In this document: one piece after another, positions 1-8,694 of the stretch
Position numbering within the stretch: position 1 is the stretch's first letter
How the letters are laid out: each line of letters opens with the position of its first letter
From: Pelomyxa schiedti
Taxonomy: Eukaryota; Evosea; Pelobiontida; Pelomyxidae
DNA: 29,286 nt
Direction of reading: 5' to 3'
Assembly: GCA_020536535.1 (NCBI GenBank)
Contig: JAHLWZ010000312.1
Coordinates: 699-29,984, forward strand
Position numbers and translations under genes: made by a program
Notes under the pieces: model-generated
What the model was told of the DNA's origin: nothing
Databases searched by the model: none
The model's input: only the letters and a program-made list of their open reading frames with translations

Positions 1-344
1 AGTGTGTCCCTGGATATCCCAACGCTCACAAGCGCATTCCCGGCGCCGGGAATCTCCACCACCCAATTGAACCAATTGGCCGGGTTGCCCACAACATACT
101 GCCACACAAGCCAAGAAACACAGACCCGCGCCGCGTCGAGCACCCCCAACTGCCCAATCTCACCATCACTATCACCATCACTCTCAATCCCGATCCCACG
201 GCCACTTCTTTGTCGTTGGCACCGCAGCAGCGCGCCAGATGCAAAGGCCAGGAGCTGGTCGTGGGTGCGCGGGCCGCGCGTGATCACGGGGATGGCATCG
301 GTACCCGGTCGTAGTGGCACGTGGTGTGGCTGCGGTTCTTGCAT
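1..344 (-). CDS. Unidentified protein, 5' part only (runs off left edge)
   Basis: An open frame starts at an ATG at 344-342, immediately preceded in frame by codon CGA and then a TAA stop. It runs 114 codons without a stop to the left edge, so only the N-terminus is seen. The reading begins MQEPQPHHVPLRPG. It then has a segment RTHDQLLAFASGALLRCQ, an acidic Asp/Glu/Ser/Gly stretch, and an aromatic patch LVWQYVVGNPANWFNWVV. This composition looks more like a folded protein than the Ser/Thr/Pro-rich antisense reading of the same DNA. I do not recognise the family. A 26-nt GT-AG intron in the acidic stretch cannot be excluded. The gene faces away from BRF1. Confidence 0.5.
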   Translation of the reverse strand, partial: MQEPQPHHVPLRPGTDAIPVITRGPRTHDQLLAFASGALLRCQRQRSGRGIGIESDGDSDGEIGQLGVLDAARVCVSWLVWQYVVGNPANWFNWVVEIPGAGNALVSVGISRDT

Positions 345-693
345 ATATCGTTAAGGGGTGTGTGGGGGACCAGTCGCTGCCTGTGATTGTGCTATTCGTA
401 GCTCCTGTTGCCTTGGGGATTTTGTGAATCAACTCTACATTACGAGGGTTTAAAAGTGCCCCTCTGGTGAAGTGTTGTCACAGTGAACACCCATCAAAAA
501 TGACCTCGTTTGCTTCGGGTAAAGAAAAGAGTTTGGCGACTGATCGACTGCAGTATCTGCTTACCTGTGTGGGGCCCACGTGGCACGAAAGCTGGAATTC
601 TTGGGAGACAATGAAGAGTGGAATAGTTCGAAGGGATCTGGTATCTGTTAACTGCTTTTCGAAAACATTTTCCCAACCAAAGGGACGAGCCGA
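345..693. promoter_or_regulatory. Divergent intergenic region (unknown gene / BRF1)
   Basis: This 349-bp gap lies between two start codons facing apart, so it must hold both promoters and 5' UTRs. I see no clear TATA box beyond an AT-rich TTTAAAA near 450. A plus-strand reading of 65 codons from ATG 500 ends with a TGA that overlaps the BRF1 start codon; it is described under findings. Confidence 0.4.
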
Positions 694-3600
694 ATGAGCG
701 ACAACGAGGACGACGGCGTGTTCGAGAGCAGATGGGAAAACTACATCGACTCCAGTGGTGAACCATTCCAAGAGCTAAAAGCGACGCTAGCCGAACTCAA
801 CGAGCAAGACGCCGCCGACAGCCAACAGCAACAAAGCCTGCAGCTCCAAAGCCAAGGCGAAAGCCAAGAGCAAGACCAGCAGCAGCAGGAAGAGTCGTCG
901 TCGTCGGTCGGCGGCGGCGGCGCGGGGGCGGGCGGCGAGGGCGTGATCGTCGCGTCGTCGTCGGCGTCGATGCTGATGTCGGTGGCGCCCGAGGCTGCGA
1001 GCATGAAGTCGAACGCGAAGAAGTGCCCGGGGTGCGGGCGTGGGCCGGAGAAAATGACGAAGGAGAACGGGCAGCTCGTTTGCGCGGCTTGCGGCGCCAT
1101 CGTGGAGGACGTGGCTATGGTTTCGGAGGTACTGTTGTTATCATTGCTCTCTCTTTTTTTTTTTTTAGAACAGCTGGCTTTGAGATGTAGTTATTTATTT
1201 TATTTTATTTTTTATTCCTTTTATTATTTTTCTTTTTATGGTTTTTCCCCCGTTTTCTGTTGTTGTTCCTTCGCAGCGCCGTTTGTTGTAAGAATTTACT
1301 TGATTAGGTTAACTTCATGGAGACTGGGGGAGGTGGAAGGAAAGCTGTTGGAAAGTTTGTTTCTGCAGGTACTTTTGCTTGCTCCCTTGTCTTAGAATAA
1401 TTTTGTTCCAGTGGGAGCAGCTAGTGGGTCTTCTATGTCCCGCACACAAACCTTGGAGAGGGGTACCTACCTCTGTTGTCATCGTTAAACATCTAAGCGT
1501 TTCACTCTTCACAGCCAGGAATCGAATTGAACAAATGGCTTCCCTGTTAGCCCTCCCACAAGCTGTAGCAGAGTGTGCTCATAGACTGTACTTTCTATGC
1601 TTACAAAGTGGCTTCACCAGAGTAAGCCTGTTCCTTTCATTGATTCTATTAATGGTTATCAGGGAAGAAAAGCTGTCAATATTGCGGCTGCTTGTATATA
1701 TGTAGTGTGCCGTAGAGAAAACAAGCCCTATATGCTTCTTGATATTGCCGATGCACTAGACGTATTTTCTTATTTTTTACTTTTCTTCGCAATTCCATAT
1801 CCTAATTTTCAAAGACATCAGTCTACAGCATCGGGCATTGCTTCTTGCAAATGACAGCAGAGCTCGAATTGAATGTGACCCTCTTTTCAATACTCTTTAT
1901 CAATGGTTAAGTGTACCTAGATTCCTGTGATCGATCCCTCTCTCTACATTCACCGCTTCGCTTCTCAACTTGAATTTGAAGATAAAACACAAGCAGTGGC
2001 TAATGCCGCTCTTCGAATCATTCAACGTATGAGTAGGGACTGGCTACAAGTAGGCCGTCGCCCTTCAGGTATCTGTGGCGCAGCCTTGCTGATCTCAGCC
2101 AGACTCTTCGGCTTCAAGAGAACACCTGAGGAAGTTCTACAGGTAGTTAGAATCAGTGATGCCACTTTGATGAAGAGGTTCCATTTACTCCTCTCGTATT
2201 CCACTGATCCGCCATTCAGATTAAATGAGTTCACGAAGACTCCTGCAGCCGACCTTTCGTTCCAGCAACTCCTTTCCAATTGTCCAGTGGAAGAGGGTCT
2301 ACCTCCAGCCTACACTTCTGGGCTTAAGAGAGACTTAAAGTAACTTCAATTCTTTGTATCTCTTCTCCAAGCACCCAAATAGGAAGCAAGAACAAGAGGA
2401 AGAAGTTTTGAGAATCAAGGCCCTACGGAAAAATGCATTCAGTAGCCACAATTCTGACACCGAGACTGAGGAGGAAGATAGCAACCCCATAATTGTGAAG
2501 TGTGAAGTACCAAGTTCTGATGAAGCTCTCATTGCCACCTCCAAATGCACGAAGTCCGATGACACTTCGACAGAGATAAAAAAAAAGCCAACAGGCAGAA
2601 AGAAACGCAAAGGAAAGAAGACTGGCAAATCTCACAGAAAATCTAAAAAGGATCCTTCAGAAAAAGAAACCAAAACAAAGCGGACCAAAAGGAAAAAGAG
2701 TAGAAAGATTAAAAACGAGGTGAAAGGGGAACCATCAGGCAGTGATGAAAAAGAGCTACAGGATTCAACAGAATCAGCTTGCGAACCAAACCAGAAGAAG
2801 AGGAGAAGAGCACCACCTAGAAACGCATTATCAAGACTCAATATTATCAAGGAGGTAGTGTTCTTCGATATTCACCACAGTTCCTTATTCTTCTAAAGGA
2901 ATTCGACTGGACTCATGTTGACACAGATGAAGTCGAGAGAGAAATGCGCATTGCGTTGGACAATAATTCGTTCCTCAGTGCTCACAGTGCTGTTAAGCAT
3001 CTTCTTGAGCACAATGGTGAGATTAGTCTACCTTTCATCTTCACTTATTTTGCCAAAATAGGGCGTCCATGTGACCAGACCTGTTCTCACTGCACCTCTC
3101 AAATCATGCCATTCAAGTTTTCCCCTTCTCAATCACCAGGTGTTCCAGAAATTTCCTCATTGAAGAGCCCAGATCAAAATTGTGAAACACAAAACACCGA
3201 AGGCACTGAAACATGCACAACATCGACTTCAGCAACACAAAACACGGGATTACTCTCGCAACGATCAGACTCAGGGTTGCTTTCCCAAACACAAGACCCG
3301 GAAGCTCATCTCTCTTTGGGGGATGATGTACTTCTAGCTCAATCTCAAGCACTGTCTGACACTGCAGAATTCGTGCCGCCAGTCTCCACCACCTCGGCTA
3401 CAACTCCTCTCTTTGCTTCACAGCAAGAGGAGACTGAAGAAACATCAGGCTTGGTTGCCAAGTTGGACCCAGAAGAAACATTCTCAGATCTTGAGGATTC
3501 TGACATAGACCAATATATAATCACCAACTCCGAGGAACTCGAGTTGAAAGTTGCAACGATTCCCATGGGTTTTCTCACCCACTGTTAGGAACGGGCTTGG

Positions 3601-4044
3601 AATGAAATGAACCACGACTATCTCATTGAAATGGCTTCACTTCCTGAGGGGAACACAACCAAACGGATAAAAGTAAGTACCACAAGTCTGTTCGCGTTCC
3701 GCTAATCCACCCCTTTTTAGAAACCACGCAAGTCTACACCCTTTAATGCCGACTCTGCCGCCGACGCTCTCGCCAGTGCACTGGAAAGAAAGGGCCTGTC
3801 ATCGAAAATCAACTACTCAGTTCTGCATTCCCTACTTCCACAACAACATCTAACCAGTGAGAGTGCAACTGATACCGCTACTGATACAGCTGCCGCGGCT
3901 TTACCAGACAGCGGGACCCCTGCGGAAGCACCAGCCTCAGAAGAATCCAACAAAGCCACTCTGGAGGAGGTTGAGGACGACTTTAGTTGGGATGTAGCAA
4001 ACCAGTTACAAGAGCGCGACAAGACAGCATCACAGTGGCTATGA
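694..4044 (+). CDS. BRF1: TFIIIB subunit BRF1 (TFIIB-related factor, Pol III initiation)
   Basis: BRF1 bridges TFIIIC, TBP and RNA polymerase III in the nucleus. Thirteen exons fit in phase: 694-1128, 1308-1368, 1412-1462, 1515-1621, 1663-1761, 1815-1874, 1921-2177, 2220-2339, 2383-2854, 2899-3016, 3062-3549, 3589-3672, 3721-4044 (891 aa). After an acidic, Gln-rich, Gly-rich N-terminus comes a CPGCG...CAACG zinc ribbon. Two cyclin-fold repeats follow, with hallmark strings GRKAVNIAAACIYVVCR, IDPSLYIHRFA and RRPSGICGAALLISARL. A Lys-rich linker leads to the TBP-binding homology block around DSDIDQYIITNSEE and a C-terminal block SSKINYSVLHSL typical of BRF1. The extended N-terminus before the zinc ribbon (about 110 residues) is unusual, since the ribbon normally sits at the start. 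Introns 2178-2219 and 3017-3061 are multiples of three without stops, so retention would not break the frame. Confidence 0.95.
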
Positions 4045-4431
4045 TTTCATGTCTTTCTTTGGTTGGTTTCACCACCATTCCATTTGTCCTCTCAGCCCAT
4101 CCACTGTGTAAAAAAGTGTTGTGTTTTTTCCCGTTTCTTTACGTTTGTTAAAAAAAAGTCAGAAGTAGCTGAAAGTCCTCACATAATTTGGTTTGTATTC
4201 CGTTATTTTTCATCACTCAACGAACTAATGCCAAAGCCAACAAAACACAAACGCGTTGTGGCTGAAGGTTCTGCATTGTGGGACAAAACAGCAAGCGAAC
4301 ACTATTCTTTTCTATCTTGGGAACAAACGCAGGCCCCAGAGTAGGGACAGGATGTAAAACGAAAGGAAAGGAAATGAATGCGAAGATGAAAGAGAAGAGG
4401 ATTGGATTTACTTTGGTTATTTATTACTTTT
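4045..4431. other. Convergent intergenic region (BRF1 / uS4 3' ends)
   Basis: This 387-bp stretch lies between the stop codons of two converging genes and should hold both 3' UTRs and poly(A) signals. A 38-codon plus-strand reading (4228-4344, beginning MPKPTKHKRVV) is present, but nothing supports it as a gene. No RNA gene or repeat was seen. Confidence 0.5.
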
Positions 4432-5422
4432 TCAAAGGTCGTCAGATGCGGCTGGTTCCTCAGTTGCTTCCTCAGCAGCTGCCTCGGCTGCTCCTGCTGC
4501 GGCGGCTGCGGCGGCCTCCTTGGCGGCTTTAGCCTTCTTGCGCTTGACTCGGCCGATGCGGCCTCCGGCGTAGGCGCTGCTGAGGGCGAAGTCAATGTGG
4601 CCTTGGGAGGAAACGCGAACCATGAATGATGGTGATGTAACAATTTGCTTTCCAACTCTGTGATGGGTACCCGGGTTAGTGTTACGGCCAATCGGAGGAT
4701 GTAAGGGAGCTCACCGAATGTGGCGTTGGCGAATAAGAACACGTGCATGATGTACGGATTTTGCAAGTCCTTGTTTCAGGACGAGGGTCTGGAGTCGTCT
4801 CTCCATAAAGTCCTGTTCCTTCAAGCTCAGAACGTGATCCAGCTAAATGGAGGTAAGCCAAACTGGAGATAACTAATAGCAAGATAAAAAAAGGCGAGAG
4901 GCACACCTTGTTTTTGGTCTCGTCGAGTACGCCAATTCTGTGCAATCGTCTAAACAACCATTAGCACTGGAAAATCACGCCAGGGAGGGGGCTCACCGAA
5001 GCATAGCGTTACCCTCAAAAATTCTCTTTGGGTCTGTCTCATCGAGCTTGAGAAGCTCTCGAGCGGCACCTCTGATTTTTGTCAGAGCATAGTGTACGCG
5101 CCACACCTCTCGTTTGCATCTTAGTCCGTACTCGCCTAAAATGAGAACGAGGTCAAATTACAGGAGTGGGGGCAGATGAGGCTTGGATACCACAAAGGCG
5201 AAGTTCGTGGTCAAGCCTCTCCTTTTCAAAGGGACGGCGAGGAGTCTTCACCGTTTTACTGTCTGCATAATAAAAAAAAAAACGCGAGAGTAAGGCCACG
5301 TGTCGTATCGCAAAAATGACGTGTCGTGTTTGTTCCGCACGTGCGGTGCGAAGAAACGAGTGACGTCGCTTTCACGTCGCTACAGCAACAACAAACGCAC
5401 AGTTCCTAAGCGATTTGCCCAT
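4432..5422 (-). CDS. RPS9: 40S ribosomal protein uS4 (RPS9)
   Basis: uS4 is a primary rRNA-binding protein of the small subunit that organises the 5' domain of 18S rRNA and the mRNA entry site. Six exons in phase on the minus strand: 5401-5422, 5191-5262, 4997-5135, 4907-4949, 4715-4842, 4432-4657 (209 aa). The first exon is only 22 nt (MGKSLRN plus one base). The join restores NYSKT...[12 protein letters not shown], the expected start. Further hallmarks are [28 protein letters not shown], the S4 RNA-binding motif around RIGVLDE and [18 protein letters not shown], and [13 protein letters not shown]. The C-terminus carries an Ala/Glu-rich tail of about 35 residues that differs from the usual Gly/Asp-rich end. 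It shares a 243-bp head-to-head region with PEX11. Confidence 0.95.
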
Positions 5423-5665
5423 GGGAGGTACGGCTCCGGATGTACGGGTTCGTCAAGTGCAGAACAAAGGAAAATGAGATTCGGAATAGTATTAGAAATT
5501 AAATTTCCTCCTTTGTTTTGTGATGTAAAAACGCAAGTGTGAAGACTGAGATCTGTGAGGGGACTGAATGATGAAAAAGTTTAGAATTTAGATTTAGGTT
5601 TGGCATTAGTGCCCTGCGTTTGTACTGGTTTTTTTTTATCTTGTTGTTGGCCGTTGTTTGTAAAA
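5423..5665. promoter_or_regulatory. Divergent promoter region (uS4 / PEX11)
   Basis: This is 243 bp between two start codons facing apart. It holds the promoters and 5' UTRs of both genes. No defined box was recognised, though a run of T precedes PEX11. Confidence 0.4.
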
Positions 5666-6619
5666 ATGTCAGTGTTGAGTATTACGGAGCGTGCGGGGGA
5701 CCTTGCTGACACGCACGACAAGATCTTCAAAGTCAGTTACTGAGTCATTTTGACCTGTTCTTTATGATGTCGACACTGTGTGTCTAGGCGATTGCAAACA
5801 CTGCCAGATTGTACCAACTGTTTTACCGTCGCCATGACACACTTGGGCGGGTCGACGGGCTCTGCACAAATGCAAGGGTGGTTACCAAACTGGCCTTGTA
5901 CGAGATTCCACCCCGATTTCTTCGTTGATTATCGACGTGATAGGATTTTCGGCTCTGGGTCTTGCTTAATGCGCCTTAAGAAACCTGAAGAGAATAGCGG
6001 AATATTACCCAGATTGCATAACGCAGCCAGAGTTTCCGAATTTCTAGCTGACTTAACAGAGGTTTTTATAAAGTAAGCAAGACATTGTTTTAATCGCTAT
6101 TTAGTGGCTCAGTCTCTTCAAACGCATGGGTTATTTGAATAAACTCGAGCAAAGAACCATTGACAGCCTCGCGTTTATATTTACCATGTTTGCACTTATG
6201 CACACGTTAGCTGTTGATCTTCATGTCTTTACCCAAGGTATACAGTTACTCTCCAATGAAGCTGACAAGGCTTCAAAAAAAAATAATTATACCACAGGTC
6301 CCTGTCATTCCAAAAATCCCAAAGTAAGTTTAAAATCGTAAACCTGTATTCCCAGTTTACTCTACATTCAGAAGATTGGAAGAGCCATGGCCTCCTTCAT
6401 AGGGCATGACCTGAAGCCAATTACAGATGTAACTGAAGTGGTAGGTGTTTGTTTCGTAAATCCACTTTCCTGATTCACCACAAGTGTATGGACATGTCAT
6501 CCTCCCCCTCTGACACTGCACGTGCCCTTGTGGGCCTCTTTACTTCCATGTTGGGGCTTGTACAGAAGTACATGCCCTACCTTGTATCCCGTTTCAAGAG
6601 TGTCACTTCATCCGACTAG
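5666..6619 (+). CDS. PEX11: Peroxisomal membrane elongation/division protein PEX11
   Basis: PEX11 proteins bend and elongate the peroxisomal membrane before fission. Proposed exons: 5666-5731, 5788-5923, 5991-6061, 6105-6237, 6298-6323, 6372-6440, 6485-6619 (211 aa). The N-terminal block DKIFKAIANTARLYQLFYRR matches the amphipathic region of the family. ARVSEFLADLTEWLSLFKR, created by the 6062-6104 splice, matches the conserved middle segment. The last exon (ALVGLFTSMLGLVQKYMPY) is the usual C-terminal membrane segment. The candidate intron 6238-6297 is 60 nt, stop-free and in frame, so the protein could instead be 231 aa. The splice at 5924-5990 is the least certain; it was chosen because it keeps the frame. 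Its presence implies the organism has peroxisomes. Confidence 0.85.
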
Positions 6620-6817
6620 CTTTGCACCCTCATTGGAAACACATTTGCTTTGTAAGACGCAGAGAATCCCATGCAACACCGAAATTAGTCTAGATCCATT
6701 TCTTGTTTTAGAACAACTTTTGTTTAGCCGAAATGTTTTTTTCGTGTTTTGCGTCACCGCCGCTTTAAATTAACCATCAATCAACTTCATTAATTTTATA
6801 AAAAAACCACAGGCAAC
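6620..6817. other. Short intergenic spacer
   Basis: This 198-bp AT-rich gap separates the PEX11 stop from the next start on the same strand. It presumably holds the PEX11 3' end and the chitinase-like promoter. No gene was seen. Confidence 0.4.
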
Positions 6818-8610
6818 ATGCACCGGGTCTCTGTGTGGCTCTGTCTAGCGTTAGCTTCGGCACTGGTTGTCGTGCAAGGTTGCGTTTTTTTTGTCGCGTA
6901 GATCTTCCCTTACGAGTTCGTGCAGGTCGTGATTCATGTGCTGGTTTGCAGCCGGGTTTCTACTGTGTTGACGCTTCTCGTTATGCTTGGTGCTATGGTA
7001 TTTCCCGGCTGCTTTTGTTTATTTGGTAGTAATCTCTTACAGGAGTGGATTCGCCGTCTTATATGCCTTGCCCTCAGTCCTTGCAATGCACTTGCGGATA
7101 CACACCCTCCACTCCCTGCAACTGGTATTTTCTCCAGTGTTTCAGTGCAGATGTGAAATAAGCGTTATATAGGCCCAACACCAAAAGTGCTGATTGCGTG
7201 CAAAATGCTGGCGATGTGTGGAACGGAGGTAACTAGGAATATAAGGGCAAAGATTGACATAGTTCTAGGCTCTTCCACTGACCAGTGTCCCAATGATCCA
7301 AATAAAAATACTCCTGGCGTGTGCGGCTGCGGCATTCCCGATACAGATTCTGACAATGTTACTCTTTAAGGCTCTCAGTACAGAATTAAATATCATGTAG
7401 GATGGAATCCCTGATTGTCACGATCAATGCCCTCAGGATCCCCGAAAATCTCAACCAGGTGCTGTGTTATGATTTAAATCGTAATCTCAATAAGAAATAG
7501 GAATATGTGGATGTGGGCGATCCGAAGACTCATGTAGATCATCTACTCCATCTGAGGACTCGAGTCCTACTCCTTCACAGTGCTCATTTACTATGAGCAG
7601 AAAGAGTAATGCAATTTACTACTGGGGCCAGGATGACCAGGAAGGCCCTCTCAGGAATCTATGTGATGACTCCTCGTGTGTTAAAAATGGGTAATGCTTG
7701 TGCTTACACATAATACAGAATGGATATAGTCACCATTGCCTTTGCACGCTACATTTCAACAGGCTCAAACATTGCCCTTGATCTTGGGGGCCACTGCTGG
7801 TCAACGTTCCCGGATGACCCTACAACTCTCAAGTGTACTGATATAGAACAAGATATACAGTACTGCCACTCCAAAGGAAAGCAAGTTTTCCTTACAGTTG
7901 CATCTGGCTCTTACTCGAGTTCCAATGTGGCACAGACATGGGCACAAACTGTTTGGAGTACTCGTCTTCTCGTACTAAATGAGTATTCACATCAATCTCA
8001 AAGATTCGTTCTTCAGTGGCGGTACTGGATCAAAGAGGCCTTTTGGAGCAGCTTCTTTTGATGGCTTGATACTCGATACAACTGGAGGGAATCCATCCTA
8101 CCACTCGGCATTCTTGACGTCATTTAAATCCTCTGTCAGCCGGACTTCAACGCCAACTGGGCTGCAACGTGCACTCATTGGAGTTTCCGTGGCAGGATGT
8201 GAGTTCGGAGATGATTTTGCTGGCCCTGGGTCAGGTACTGCCCTGGGAGATACTTCTGTGCTTTGTCGTTGCAAGATTCTGGAATGGTCAAGGCAGCCAG
8301 CAATCCTGTTCACTTGACGGGAATACTGAAAATTCTTTTCGTGCCTGGGCCACATGGGCAAGCACAAGTGCCAACCCCAACGCAAAGGTTTCATGCCAGT
8401 CTCCTTTCTTCTTCCCACTGATTGTTTCCACAGGTTTTCCTAGGCTTCTCGGCCACCGACGTCACTCAACTCGGTAACACTGTGGCAGACCTATTCGCCC
8501 TGAGCAACATCGGAGGCGTAGCAGTGTGGGACTACATCGCGAACCAGCCGGCCTCAGACTCCGCAGTCACCCATTTGCGCTCCCTCGACTCCTCTAGGCA
8601 ACAATGCTAA
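6818..8610 (+). CDS. Secreted GH18 class III chitinase-like protein, catalytic Glu lost, with CBM19-like and TSP3-like modules
   Basis: Proposed exons: 6818-6878, 6926-6997, 7043-7124, 7173-7228, 7269-7357, 7401-7458, 7501-7690, 7719-7957, 8004-8188, 8235-8387, 8434-8610 (453 aa). A signal peptide (VWLCLALASALVVV) leads to a Cys-rich CBM19-like chitin-binding module. Two Ca-binding thrombospondin-3-like repeats follow (CPNDPNKNTPGVCGCG, DGIPDCHDQCPQDP). The class III chitinase barrel begins at NAIYYWGQD and continues through DIVTIAF, GKQVFL and RPFG; the end KVFLGFSA and GGVAVWDY fits. The catalytic motif DxxDxDxE reads DGLILDTT (residues 302-309), so the proton-donor Glu is Thr and the middle Asp is Ile. 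It probably binds chitin rather than cutting it. A frame change near 8260 is resolved here by a 46-nt intron (8189-8234); a 1-nt frameshift is the alternative. Confidence 0.85.
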
Positions 8611-8694
8611 TGTCACATTGACATTAACAATGTACCTCTTCCAAGAATCAAAAAAAATCCTTTTCCACATTTTTTGTTGTTATCTGAATTCTAA

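Noticed and set aside
4-354. 116-codon plus-strand reading at the left edge
   Set aside because: It is Ser/Pro/Arg-rich and antisense to a more protein-like minus-strand frame with a proper start.
478-771. 97-codon minus-strand reading across the BRF1 start
   Set aside because: It is antisense to the well-supported BRF1 N-terminus and shows no family pattern.
4228-4344. Small plus-strand ORF of 38 codons in the BRF1/uS4 convergent gap
   Set aside because: It lies in presumed 3' UTR, with no recognisable motif and no supporting context.
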